From the NCBI GenBank assembly GCA_016714045.1, contig JADJNY010000015.1, positions 372,001 to 436,000 on the forward strand: a DNA stretch of 64,000 nucleotides. The letters are read 5' to 3'. Shown one piece after another: positions 9,768 through 18,648 of this stretch. This stretch comes from Planctomycetota bacterium (GTDB lineage: Bacteria; Planctomycetota; UBA1135; GCA-002686595). The position numbers and the translations under genes are program-made. The notes beneath the pieces were generated by a model. The model made no database searches. It saw only the letters and a program-made list of their open reading frames with translations, and was not told the origin of the DNA. Position 1 is the stretch's first letter. The number at the start of each line of letters is the position of its first letter.

Positions 9768-11327
9768 GTGCGCATTCTTCCCTGGATCGTCCTCGCCGCC
9801 GCGCTCGTGCCGGCCTCGTGCACCTTGTTCGGCGGAGGGGTCCGCCCGAACTTGCTCGTGATCACCGTCGACAGCTTGCGCTTCGACGCGATCTCGCGCT
9901 CGCTCGGGGCCGCGGACACGCCGAATCTGAAGGCCATCGAGGCCCAAGGGGAGAGCTTCACGCATTGCTACAGCCACTCGCCCGCCGCGCTGCCGGCGCA
10001 CGCGGCGCTCTTCTCCGCGCGCCTGCCGCACCAGAGCGGCGTCACCGGCAACGGCATGGCGATCGACCCCGAGGTCATGCTGCTCGCGGAGTGGATGAAG
10101 AACCGCGGCTACTCGACGGCGGCGGCGGTGAGCCTCGCGAGCTTGTGGCCGCCGCGCGCGGAGGACGCTGCGTCGAACGCGGCCGGGAAGCACGGACCGA
10201 CGGGCATCGAGCGCGGGTTCGGCTCCTATGCGACCGGCGAGCGCGAGCTGACGCCCGCGACCGAGGTGAACGAGCGTCTGCTCGCGCAACTCGACGCGCT
10301 TCCGACGAACCAGCCGTGGTTCCTCTTCGCGCAGTACTCCGAACCGCGCGCGCCGTACGACGCGTGGGACAGCGTGCAGATGAAGGCGACCGTCCTACTC
10401 GACGGGAAGGAGCTCGACTCCTTCCTGGTGAGTGACTCCGGCGATTGGTCGCTCGAGCTCGTGCTCGCCCCCGGGCTGCACGAGGTCGTCTTCAAGAGCG
10501 AGGTGCCGATCGAGCTGCGCCGGTTCTCGTGCCACGGGCCGACCGACGAGCTCCCCACGCGCTTCATCCAGGGCCACATGCACGAGGCGAGCAAGAAGAT
10601 CGTGCTCGCGATCGAGAACAAGTCGGACGAGGACCTGGAGTGCATCCTCGATGCCTGGGTCCACGACGTGCCCGACGTCGCGCAGGCTCGCGCGCGCTAC
10701 CGCCACGAGGTCGAGGCCGTCGATCGCGCGATCGGCGAGCTCGTCGCCGGGCTCCGTCAGCGCGGCGTGTACGAAGACACGCTGATCGTGATCACGGCCG
10801 ACCACGGCGAGGCGCTCGGCGAGCACGGACAGCTCGGACACGGCCAGAACCTCTACGACGAGGTGCTGCGCGTCCCGCTGATCGTGAAGCCGCACCACGG
10901 GTGCGAGGACTTCCCGGCCCTGGCGAAGCAGAAGCACGCCCCCGTGCGCCAAATGGACATCGTGCCGACCGTGCTCGACCTGCTCGGGCTGCGCTCGCTG
11001 CCCGGTGCGGAAGGCGCGTCGCTCCTCACCGAGGCCGACCGCACGCACTTCGCGGAGATCCACCCGCCCGAGGCCGCGCATTCGATGCTGTGCCGCCGCG
11101 ACGAGCGCTACAAGCTCGTGTTCACCGCCGGCGAGAACAAGTGGGAGCTCTTCGACGTGACGTCCGACACGCTCGAGGCGGACAACATCTTCGAAGTGCA
11201 GGGCCACTTCCGCTCGAACTGGCAGAGCGAGCTGCGCCAGCTCGCCCTGAACTCCCCGCAGGCCGCGAACGCGCGGATGGGGATGACGAGCAAGCGGCCG
11301 GAGTACTTGAAGGCGCTCGGGTACTGA
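9768..11327 (+). CDS. Sulfatase-fold (alkaline phosphatase superfamily) lipoprotein lacking the canonical formylglycine motif
   Basis: 519 aa from the GTG at 9768, chosen because GGAGAG precedes it and it gives a lipoprotein signal ending VPASC. The ATG at 9726 would only add a charged leader. Metal-binding elements of the superfamily are present: VITVDSLRFDA near the N-terminus and VITADHGEALGEHG near residue 345, followed by GHG. The usual C/S-x-P-x-R activation site is replaced by SHSPAALPAHAALFSARLPH, which has no Cys and no Arg at the expected spacing. It may be a non-sulfatase hydrolase or phosphotransferase of the same fold, or use Ser directly. A middle insertion (about residues 215-310) is a beta-rich extra domain. 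Envelope location is likely. Confidence 0.8.
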   Translation: MRILPWIVLAAALVPASCTLFGGGVRPNLLVITVDSLRFDAISRSLGAADTPNLKAIEAQGESFTHCYSHSPAALPAHAALFSARLPHQSGVTGNGMAIDPEVMLLAEWMKNRGYSTAAAVSLASLWPPRAEDAASNAAGKHGPTGIERGFGSYATGERELTPATEVNERLLAQLDALPTNQPWFLFAQYSEPRAPYDAWDSVQMKATVLLDGKELDSFLVSDSGDWSLELVLAPGLHEVVFKSEVPIELRRFSCHGPTDELPTRFIQGHMHEASKKIVLAIENKSDEDLECILDAWVHDVPDVAQARARYRHEVEAVDRAIGELVAGLRQRGVYEDTLIVITADHGEALGEHGQLGHGQNLYDEVLRVPLIVKPHHGCEDFPALAKQKHAPVRQMDIVPTVLDLLGLRSLPGAEGASLLTEADRTHFAEIHPPEAAHSMLCRRDERYKLVFTAGENKWELFDVTSDTLEADNIFEVQGHFRSNWQSELRQLALNSPQAANARMGMTSKRPEYLKALGY

Positions 11328-11410
11328 GCGCGCTCGTCGCGTTCACGCGCGGAATTCGATCGAGAGCGCCGCGCGAGCGCTGCGTGCGCCGCGCGAGGAC
11401 TTGGGTTCGT

Positions 11411-12622
11411 TCACAATCGCCCGAACGGAAGCGCTTCCGCCGACGTGCCGAGCGGTCCGCAGTAGTCGCCAGCATGCACGACATACCCGCGACGGAATCG
11501 GGAGTCGAGGTCCGCGCGCAACGACTCGATCGACTTCGCCATGTCCGGACGCGGAGTCGCGGTCGACTTCGCCTCGATCGCGACGAGCTCGAGCCCCTCC
11601 TCGACCACGAAATCGACCTCCACGCCGTTCGAGGTGCGGTAGAAGGTCACGCGCGGCTCCTCGCCGCGGTTCCAGGCGAGCTTGAGCAGCTCGGAGAGCA
11701 CCGCCGTCTCGAACACGGCGCCCGCCATCGGGCCGTGGCGGAGGTGCTCGACGTCGCGGATCCCCACGAGATGGCAGAGCATCCCCACGTCGGTCACGTA
11801 GACCTTCGGCGTCTTCACGAGGCGCTTGCCGAGGTTCGAGTGGAATGGGCGCAAGACGAAGACCTGATGACTCGCTTCGAGCACGGAAAGCCACGCCTTG
11901 GCCGTGTTCACGGCGACGCCGAGGTCGCGCGACAGGTCGTGCAGGTTCAGGAGTCCGCCGCTGCGCGCCGCGATCGCACGCACGAACGACTGGAACTGCG
12001 CGAGGTCGCCGACCTGCCGCAGGCTGCGCACGTCGCGCTCGAGGTACGTCTGCACGTAGCTTGCATGCCACAGGTGCGCGTCGAGCTTCGGGTTCGCGAC
12101 GAGTTCTGGATAGCCGCCGCGCAGCAGGCGCTCCCACTCGAACGAGGCCGCAGCTTCGGGCTTCGGGCGGCGTTTCGGCTTCTCCCATGGAATCGCCACG
12201 TCCGAGCGGTGTTCGATCTCGCGCTGGGACAGCGGGAACAACTTGAGGATGGCTGCGCGGCCCGCGAGCGACTCGGTGACCTTCGAGTGCAGGAGCAGGT
12301 TCTGCGAACCGCTCAGCAGGTACCGTCCCTTGCGCGAGCGCTGCTCGTCGACGGCGTTCTTCACGTACGAGAGCAGCTCGGGCACCTGCTGGATCTCGTC
12401 GAGGATGACGGGCGGTGGATGCGCGGCCAGGAACCCCCTCGGATCGGAACGCGCGCTCGCGGCCACGACGGGCAGGTCGAGCGAGACGTAGCGCGCCTTG
12501 GGAAACGTGCTACGCAGGAGCGTCGTCTTCCCCGACTGCCGCGGCCCGGACACGACGACGCAGGGGAACTGCTTCGCCGCCTTGCGCAGCTCGGGCTCGA
12601 GGGCTCGGGGGATGAGGGCCAT
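11411..12622 (-). CDS. ATPase of the AAA_14/DUF4143 family
   Basis: 403 aa from the ATG at 12622. The N-terminal ATPase has a Walker A motif in GPRQSGKTTLLR and Walker B VILDEIQQ. The sensor LLSGSQNLLL follows, and the C-terminal half is a DUF4143 domain with a nuclease-like core (NGVEVDFVVE and VAIEAKST look like the Asp and Glu-x-Lys of a PD-(D/E)xK fold). These genes are common, patchily distributed and of unsettled function, and toxin-antitoxin-like or DNA-repair roles have been suggested. It is isolated between the convergent sulfatase gene and prfB, with a palindrome just upstream. Confidence 0.88.
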   Translation of the reverse strand: MALIPRALEPELRKAAKQFPCVVVSGPRQSGKTTLLRSTFPKARYVSLDLPVVAASARSDPRGFLAAHPPPVILDEIQQVPELLSYVKNAVDEQRSRKGRYLLSGSQNLLLHSKVTESLAGRAAILKLFPLSQREIEHRSDVAIPWEKPKRRPKPEAAASFEWERLLRGGYPELVANPKLDAHLWHASYVQTYLERDVRSLRQVGDLAQFQSFVRAIAARSGGLLNLHDLSRDLGVAVNTAKAWLSVLEASHQVFVLRPFHSNLGKRLVKTPKVYVTDVGMLCHLVGIRDVEHLRHGPMAGAVFETAVLSELLKLAWNRGEEPRVTFYRTSNGVEVDFVVEEGLELVAIEAKSTATPRPDMAKSIESLRADLDSRFRRGYVVHAGDYCGPLGTSAEALPFGRL

Positions 12623-12639
12623 GGGGAGTTCATGGAATT

Positions 12640-12656
12640 GTGCATTTGGAATGCAC
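12640..12656. promoter_or_regulatory. Perfect 7-bp palindrome upstream of the DUF4143 ATPase gene (possible operator)
   Basis: GTGCATTTGGAATGCAC has arms GTGCATT and AATGCAC around a 3-base centre, 17-34 bases upstream of the ATG at 12622. It lies in a locally AT-rich patch, unusual in this genome, where the promoter would be. This size and placement suit binding of a dimeric regulator. No candidate regulator is encoded next to it, so autoregulation is the simplest guess. Confidence 0.5.
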
Positions 12657-12740
12657 GATTGCATAGACCCCACCAAGCGACGCCGGGCCGCCTGCCGCGA
12701 GTTCCGCAGGCCCCGCGGCCGCGAGCGCGCGCTGCGGCGC

Positions 12741-13851
12741 TCACTTCCCCGGCTTCTTCGCGCGCAGGTACGCCTCGATGAACGGGTCGATGTCGCCGTC
12801 GAGCACGGCCTGGATGTTGCCCGTCTCGTGCTCGGTCCGGTGGTCCTTGACCATCTGGTACGGGTGCATGACGTAGCTCCGGATCTGGCTGCCGAACGCG
12901 ATCTCGCCCTTCTGGCCATAGAGCTTCGACATCTCCACGTCGCGCTTCGCCTCCTCCATCTGGATCAGCTTCGCCTGGAGGATCTTGAACGCCATCTCGC
13001 GGTTCTTGCCCTGGCTGCGCTGGCTCTGGCAGCGCACGACGATGCCGCTCGGACGGTGCGTCAGGCGCACGGCGGACTCGACCTTGTTCACGTTCTGGCC
13101 GCCGGCGCCGCCCGCGCGCATCGTGTCGATGTCGACGTCGGACTCGTTGATCTCGACCTTGATCGTGTCGTCGAGCAGCGGCGTCACGTCGACGGACGCG
13201 AACGCCGTCTGGCGCCGCGCCTGTGCGTCGAACGGGCTGATGCGGACGAGCCGGTGCACGCCGATCTCCGCCTTCAAGCGCCCGAACGCGTAGTCGCCTT
13301 CGATCTCGAGCGTCGCGTTCTTGATGCCGCCTTCCGGGTTGTCGATGCGCTCGACTTCCGTGACGGTGTAGCCCTTGTCCTGCGCCCAGTGCATGTACAT
13401 GCGGTACAGGATCCCGGCCCAGTCGCACGCGTCGACGCCGCCGGCGCCGGGGCTGAACTGGATGAACGCGCCGAGGCGGTCGTTCGGCCCGCCGAGCATG
13501 ACGCGGAAGTCGAGCGCCTCCAGCGTCGTTTCGATCTTCGCGACCGTGGCTTCGGCCTCGACGATCACGTCCGCCTCGCCGGCGTCCTTCGCCATCTCGA
13601 CGAGGATGCCGAACTCCTCGAACGCGGTCTCGACGCTGCGCACGGGATCGACGATCCCGCGCACGCCCTTCATCTCGGTGACGAACTTCTGTGCACGCTC
13701 GGAGTTGGTCCAGAAGTCGGGCGCGTTCTGGAGCTCGGTGATCTCGGCGTGGCGTCGTGCGTTGGACGCGTAGTCAAAGACTCTCCTTCAGCTGCGCAAA
13801 GCGCGGCTGGAGGAGCTCGATCTTCTGCTGGAGTTCTTTCAGGGAGGCCAT
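12741..13851 (-). CDS. prfB: Peptide chain release factor 2, with programmed +1 frameshift
   Basis: Translation starts at the ATG at 13851. It runs 25 codons to an in-frame UGA (13776-13774), then continues in the +1 frame from GAC (13775) to the stop at 12741, giving about 369 aa. The downstream part has the RF2 codon-reading SPF tripeptide (VRISPFDAQ) and the catalytic GGQ (GAGGQNVNK). RF2 releases peptides at UGA and UAA, and the in-frame UGA makes synthesis depend on RF2 supply. The shift window reads AAGGAGAGTCTTTGAC on the minus strand, with a Shine-Dalgarno-like AAGGAG just before CTT-TGA-C, as in the known RF2 site. A plain ORF call would start too late, at 13673. Confidence 0.96.
13773..13788 (-). 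promoter_or_regulatory. prfB programmed +1 frameshift signal
   Basis: On the minus strand AAGGAG is followed by AGT, CTT and TGAC. The CTT codon slips to TTT when the UGA in the A site is read slowly, and the internal Shine-Dalgarno-like hexamer three bases before CTT stimulates the shift. This is the conserved bacterial RF2 arrangement. Confidence 0.93.
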
Positions 13852-14027
13852 GGGGGCGCAGATTCTAGGGATCGCGGGCGCCAGGGGAAGCCCGGGCCTC
13901 CGACTTCGCGGCATGACGGGCCGCCCTCTGCGCGGCGAGTTCGACGTGGGAGTCGCTCCAACGCCCCTCTGCGCTCGTTTGCGACGCCTGCGGGCGCACG
14001 GCGAGCACCGACGGAGCCGCAGGCAAC

Positions 14028-14063
14028 AAAAAGCGCGGGCCCGCCCCGGAGGACGAGCCCGCG
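14028..14063 (-). terminator. Rho-independent terminator between the FG-GAP gene and prfB
   Basis: Read on the minus strand, CGCGGGC (14063-14057) pairs with GCCCGCG (14040-14034), followed by a T-run (14032-14028). It lies about 210 bases past the FG-GAP stop and about 180 bases before prfB. An ATG at about 14098 opens a short minus frame running into the stem, so attenuation is conceivable but unsupported. Apart from this, 13852-14271 holds no gene that I can support. Confidence 0.65.
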
Positions 14064-14271
14064 TGCCGGACCAGATGTGGTGTTCGTTGTCGACTCATGG
14101 TGCAGATCTCGTCCGCACCCAGGCGCTCGCGCGCGCACGCGCGGGTTTCCCGCACGGCCCCGGCAGGCGATCGCTATCGGACGCGCGCCGCGTCGAAGTG
14201 CAGCGGAAGCGCGGGATGTGGCCCGCGGACCTCGCGTTGGGGCGCCGCGACGTGGAAAGGGCTTCCGCGCG

Positions 14272-15732
14272 TCAGTCGAACGCGAGCTCGACGAGCCGGT
14301 CCACGCCCTCGAGCGTGCGTGTCGCGCGCAGCCCCTTCGGGCCGCGGAGCTCGACCTCGACCGGCCCGCCGCGGTCGCCGAGCCCGAAGTGGAGCACGGT
14401 GCCGTTCGCGTTGCCGGTGCTCGAGCCGAGCTCGACGGAACGCGTCCACGTCTGCGCGGGCTCCTTCGCGGAGCGCACGCGCACCTGGACACCGGCCGCA
14501 TCGCGCGCGACGCGCTTGCCGTCGCCCGTCACGCGCACCTCCAGCCAGTGCCGCGCGGTCGGCGCCGCTCCCACGTAGAGCTTTCCCGCCGTCGCCAGGT
14601 CGAGGTCCCCGTCGCGGTCGAAGTCCGCACATGCAGCCATGTACGTCGGCGGGAGCCCGCCCAGCCCGGCGTCCTCCGTCGTGTCGACGAACCGCAGCGC
14701 GGCGCCCTCGCTCACGTTGCGCATCAGCACGGGGAAGTTGGGCTGGTGGAACGAGGCCATCGCGTACACCGTCGTGACGTAGAGATCGAGCCGTCCGTCG
14801 CGATCGAAGTCACCGCACGCGGGCACCGCGTAGCTCTCCTGGTACGCGAGCCCGCATTCGCCGCGGTCCTCGAAGCGCCAGCCGCCCGCAGCGCCCGCGT
14901 TGCGCAGGAAGCGCGACTTCGGCTGATCGCCGCGCTCGTCGACGTGCGCGAAGTTGCCCGCGAACAGATCGACGTGCCCATCGCCGTCGAAGTCGCCGAA
15001 GCACGCGCCGATCGAGTGTCCGCCGGGGAAATCGCCCGACGTCGCGAGCGCGTTGCGCGCCTTCGCCTCGTTCGCGAACGCGCCCTGGCCGTCGTTGACC
15101 CAGAGGTCGTTCGGCTGCAAGCGGTAGTTCGACACGTACCAGTCGAGGTCGCCGTCCTCGTCGAAGTCGCACGCCGCTACGCTGCGCGAGCGGTGCTCGG
15201 CGCTCGTCCACGCGAGCGCGAAGCCCTTCTCGCCCGCGTTGCGCAGGAGGAAGCTCGGGAACGTGAGCTGCTTCTCCCAGTCCTCGTACCCCGCGACGAA
15301 CACGTCGAGCCGCCCATCCCCGTCGACGTCCGCGCACGCCGCCGCGCAACTCGACGTCGCGGGCAGCTCCGGCAGCGCCATAGGCTCGAACGCGAGCTCG
15401 CCCGCGCTCGACACACGCGTGCGCCAGAACGCGAGCGGAGTGAACCCGACGAGATCGCCCTTCCCATCCCCGTCGAGGTCCGCGATCAACGCGCGCGCAA
15501 GCCCCGCAGGCGCAGCGACGGACGTGAAGCCCTTCCCCCCACGATTCCGCCACACCGTCCCGCCCGCGAACAGATCGAGCCATCCATCGCCATCCACATC
15601 GCCCCACGCCGCCTGATCCCCCGCGAGCGCGCCGATCACCTCACTCCCCGCCGGCCCAAAGGACACCGCCCCCTCCGCCCCCACCCACGCCGCCACGCCC
15701 ACGCCCGCGATGACCGTCCACTTCGCCTTCAC
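14272..15732 (-). CDS. FG-GAP/VCBS repeat protein with C-terminal ASPIC/UnbV-like domain (CRTAC1-like)
   Basis: 486 aa from the GTG at 15732, which has GGAG upstream and opens a signal-peptide-like stretch (WTVIAGVGVAAWVGAEGAV). Seven Ca-binding loops of the DxDxDG type (for example DVDGDG, DLDGDG, DFDEDG and DFDRDG) are spaced at about 55 residues, the signature of an FG-GAP beta-propeller. The last 90 residues (HWLEVRVTGD and GSSTGNANG) match the ASPIC/UnbV domain that ends CRTAC1-like proteins. The protein is probably exported and binds Ca2+. The ligand is unknown. It follows the M24 peptidase gene on the same strand but is separated by a long hairpin. Confidence 0.85.
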   Translation of the reverse strand: MKAKWTVIAGVGVAAWVGAEGAVSFGPAGSEVIGALAGDQAAWGDVDGDGWLDLFAGGTVWRNRGGKGFTSVAAPAGLARALIADLDGDGKGDLVGFTPLAFWRTRVSSAGELAFEPMALPELPATSSCAAACADVDGDGRLDVFVAGYEDWEKQLTFPSFLLRNAGEKGFALAWTSAEHRSRSVAACDFDEDGDLDWYVSNYRLQPNDLWVNDGQGAFANEAKARNALATSGDFPGGHSIGACFGDFDGDGHVDLFAGNFAHVDERGDQPKSRFLRNAGAAGGWRFEDRGECGLAYQESYAVPACGDFDRDGRLDLYVTTVYAMASFHQPNFPVLMRNVSEGAALRFVDTTEDAGLGGLPPTYMAACADFDRDGDLDLATAGKLYVGAAPTARHWLEVRVTGDGKRVARDAAGVQVRVRSAKEPAQTWTRSVELGSSTGNANGTVLHFGLGDRGGPVEVELRGPKGLRATRTLEGVDRLVELAFD

Positions 15733-15759
15733 GCCCCCATCTCCCTTCTCCGAAGTCGA

Positions 15760-15807
15760 ACTCCGAGCGAGCACGGACCGGTCCTCCGGTCCGTGCTCGT
15801 GCGGAGT
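15760..15807. terminator. Long perfect hairpin between the M24 peptidase and FG-GAP genes
   Basis: GAGCACGGACCGG (15769-15781) pairs perfectly with CCGGTCCGTGCTC (15786-15798) around TCCT. An outer ACTCCG/CGGAGT stem (15760-15765 and 15802-15807) extends it. There is no T-run on either side, so it may terminate weakly, stabilise an mRNA end, or be a protein-binding or recombination site. It lies just upstream of the FG-GAP start. Confidence 0.6.
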
Positions 15808-15862
15808 CCGGGATGCGGAAGCACCCGAATGTGTTCCGTTGCGCCCCTTCGCCCTTGGCCCT

Positions 15863-17281
15863 TCATCTCCCTCCGCCCATCTCGCCGTTGCCCCCCACAT
15901 CCCTCTCACGCTCCCACTCCAACACCCCGACCTCCTTCATCAACTCGACGATCTCCGCCCGCCCCTTCGGCACACCACTCGACACCACCTCACACCCCGT
16001 CTCCGTCACCACGACCACATCCTCGATCCTCACCCCGATCCCCGCCTCCGGGTCATACACCCCCGGCTCGACGGTGAACGCGACGCCAGGCTCCACCGGC
16101 TTCTTCCCGTCCCCAACATCGTGCACTTCGAGGCCGATGTAGTGACACGCCCCGTGCGGCATCAACTTCCCCATCCCACGCTCCTCGAGCACCTTCCGAC
16201 ACGCACGCTCGACCTCCCGCATCGTCACGCCCGGCTTCACCGCCGCGATCCCCGCCTCCTGCGCCGCGAGCACCGCGTCGTAAATCTCCGCCATCCGCGG
16301 CGTGAACACCCCGTCGACCGGCCACGAGCGCGTGATGTCGCTGTCGTAGTGATCGAGCTCCGGCGCGTAGTCGACGAGCAGCATCTCCCCCGCGTTCATG
16401 CGCCTCGACACGTCCGAGTAATGCAGCACGAGCGCGTTCGGCCCCGCCCCGACGATCGCGTGGTACGCGGGCCCGTCGCCGCCCTCGAGCCGATGCACGA
16501 AGCTCATCACGGCCTCGATGTCGCCTTCACCGAGGCCCGGACGCGTCGAGCGCATCGCTTCCTTCATCGCCTCCGCGCCCGCTCGTCCGGCGCGGCGCAG
16601 CGCGTCGATCTCCTCCGGCGTCTTCACGCGGCGCAATTCACCGAGCGCGCCCGACAGGTCCTTCACGTCCACGCCGTAGCGCTCGCGCAGGTTCGCCTCG
16701 AGCGCCTCCTCGCGGCTCTTGCGCCCGTCGAGCGCGTCTTTCTTCTGCGCGCGATCGGCGGGACCCGCGCGATCGCAACAACCCGCGAGCTCGACGTGCG
16801 GCGCCATCGAGATCCACACGCGCTTCTCCTTCGCGGTTGTCTTCGCGAGCACGGCGTCGAGCTCCTTCGCGGACCGCACGTCGCGGAAACCGGTGAGCTC
16901 GCGCACCCACTCGTCGCTCGCGTCCCAGAGCTCGCCCTCCCACCGCTCCGCGCCCGCGTCACGCTCGGGGAGGAAGAGGATCTCCTCCTTCGTCGCGAGG
17001 TCGATCAGGAGCGCCGCGTTCGGGCTCTCGATGCCCGTGAGGTACCAGAACACCTTGTTCTGGCGAAACTTCGCGTAGTCGCGCGTCTTCGGCTCGCCGC
17101 GCACGAGCACGACGCCGCCGTCGAGCTTCGCCGCGAGCGCCGCGCGGCGCCCGGCGTGGAACGCGGCGCCGAGGCCAGAGGCGCGCGGGACCTCTTTCGA
17201 GACGATTGCGGCCGTCGCGAACGCGGACGCATTCCAGGAAGACGGGACGGCGAGGGCCGTGATGAAGCATAGTTCGAGCAT
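15863..17281 (-). CDS. Xaa-Pro aminopeptidase (M24B family), probably exported
   Basis: 472 aa. An N-terminal creatinase-like domain (GEPKTRDYAKFRQNKVFWYL) is followed by the pita-bread catalytic domain. Metal ligands are visible: the Asp pair in VDYAPELDHYDSDITR, His in HYIGLEVHDVG, Glu in FTVEPGVY and Glu in GVRIEDVVVV. It removes N-terminal residues preceding proline using two metal ions. The first 20 residues are hydrophobic and end at an Ala-x-Ala-like site (NASAFA), suggesting export, unlike cytoplasmic PepP. It lies 65 bases downstream of the isoaspartyl dipeptidase gene on the same strand, so the two peptidases are likely co-transcribed. Confidence 0.92.
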   Translation of the reverse strand: MLELCFITALAVPSSWNASAFATAAIVSKEVPRASGLGAAFHAGRRAALAAKLDGGVVLVRGEPKTRDYAKFRQNKVFWYLTGIESPNAALLIDLATKEEILFLPERDAGAERWEGELWDASDEWVRELTGFRDVRSAKELDAVLAKTTAKEKRVWISMAPHVELAGCCDRAGPADRAQKKDALDGRKSREEALEANLRERYGVDVKDLSGALGELRRVKTPEEIDALRRAGRAGAEAMKEAMRSTRPGLGEGDIEAVMSFVHRLEGGDGPAYHAIVGAGPNALVLHYSDVSRRMNAGEMLLVDYAPELDHYDSDITRSWPVDGVFTPRMAEIYDAVLAAQEAGIAAVKPGVTMREVERACRKVLEERGMGKLMPHGACHYIGLEVHDVGDGKKPVEPGVAFTVEPGVYDPEAGIGVRIEDVVVVTETGCEVVSSGVPKGRAEIVELMKEVGVLEWERERDVGGNGEMGGGR

Positions 17282-17346
17282 GGGCGCGTTCCTTCCGTGC
17301 CCACGAGCATAGCGGGACCGCCCGTGGTCGGTCCCAGCCGTTCAAC

Positions 17347-18510
17347 TCACGACTCGAACGCCCCGCGCACGACCTGACGGCCGTCGCGCACGTGCCAGCG
17401 GCCGAGCGCCATCACGCTCCGCACGCCGCACGCGCCGTCGAGCACGACGAGGTCCGCGTCGGCGCCCGCTTCGAGTCGGCCCTTGCCGGGGAGGCGCAGG
17501 AGCCGCGCGACGTTCGACGTGAACGGCGCGAGCGCGCGCTCCAGCGGATGGCCGCGCTGCACGAGCTCCGCGATCGTCGCGACGAGCGACGCCGGCGTGC
17601 CGACGTCCATGTGCGCGACGCGGCCCTCCGCGTCGAACACGGGCAAGCAGCCGCCGCCGTCGGAGCTCGCGGTGATGCGCTCCGCCGGGAACTTCGCGCT
17701 CCAGAACGCGGCGATCGCGTCGGCAGCGGACCACGCGTCCTCGCCCTTCGCGACCGGATACGCGGTGACGTCGATCGTGGCGCCGTGCTGCGCGAGCTCG
17801 AGCGCTTCGTCGAACAGGCGCTTCTTGCGGTTCACGTGCGTCGGGTGGAAGACGCGCGGCGGGAGCTCCGTCTCCTCGATCGCGCGCCGCACGAGCTCGA
17901 GCCCGCGCTTCCCGTCGCCGAGGTGCAGGTGCAACACGCCCGCCTTGCCCGTCATCAGGCCGCCGACGTGGCACTCGCTCGCGAGGCGCACGAGCTCGTC
18001 GAACGTCGGCTGGCTCGAGCGGTGGTCGCTGATCGCGATCTCGCCCGCGCCGATCACGAGGTCGAGATGCGCGAGGTCGGAGCGCACGCTGCCGCTGAAC
18101 GTCGTCGTCGGCACGTGGTAGCCACCGGTCCAGCACCACGCGCTCATTCCCTCGTCGCGGAGTCCGCGCGCCTTCGTGAGGAGCTCCGACGTCGTGCGCG
18201 TCGTGTCGTCCGTGCCGAGCAGCCCGACGACGCTCGTGACGCCCGCGCTCGTGAAGCGTGAGAGCGCGAGCGGCGGGACCTTGCTCGCCGCACCCGACTC
18301 GCCACCGCCGCCGGTGATGTGGGCGTGACCGTCGATCAAGCCGGGCACGACGCGCGCGCCCGCGAGGTCGACGCGCTCGAGCGGCAGCGCGCTCGGCCAC
18401 TCGAGGCGCTCACGACCGATCCAGGCGAGCTTTGAGCCCGCGACGAGGAGGTGACACGGCCCGAGCGACTCGGGCGCGAAAAGGACGGCGTTCTCGATCA
18501 GCGTGAGCAT
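17347..18510 (-). CDS. iadA: Isoaspartyl dipeptidase (amidohydrolase superfamily)
   Basis: 387 aa from the ATG at 18510, close to the usual 390. The diagnostic pieces are all present: GLIDGHAHITGGGGESG (HxH metal site), AGVTSVVGLLGTD, the carbamylated Lys in GLMTGKAGV, His in LHLHLGD and HPTHVNR, and catalytic Asp in SSDGGG. It hydrolyses beta-aspartyl dipeptides produced from damaged proteins. It is cytoplasmic, with two zinc ions. It is divergent from the selenoprotein gene (138-base shared upstream region) and upstream of the M24 peptidase gene, which fits a peptide-salvage pair. Confidence 0.93.
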   Translation of the reverse strand: MLTLIENAVLFAPESLGPCHLLVAGSKLAWIGRERLEWPSALPLERVDLAGARVVPGLIDGHAHITGGGGESGAASKVPPLALSRFTSAGVTSVVGLLGTDDTTRTTSELLTKARGLRDEGMSAWCWTGGYHVPTTTFSGSVRSDLAHLDLVIGAGEIAISDHRSSQPTFDELVRLASECHVGGLMTGKAGVLHLHLGDGKRGLELVRRAIEETELPPRVFHPTHVNRKKRLFDEALELAQHGATIDVTAYPVAKGEDAWSAADAIAAFWSAKFPAERITASSDGGGCLPVFDAEGRVAHMDVGTPASLVATIAELVQRGHPLERALAPFTSNVARLLRLPGKGRLEAGADADLVVLDGACGVRSVMALGRWHVRDGRQVVRGAFES

Positions 18511-18648
18511 GCGTGGAGCGCGGAGCGCGGGCGCGATCTTGCGGCTCCACGCGAGAAAAGGCGAGAAGGGAGTCGGAGTCCGCCCGGGGGCCCGATCCCA
18601 GGTCAGAATCGGCGTGGTCCCCGTCACCTCCATCACGGCCGCGCATCG

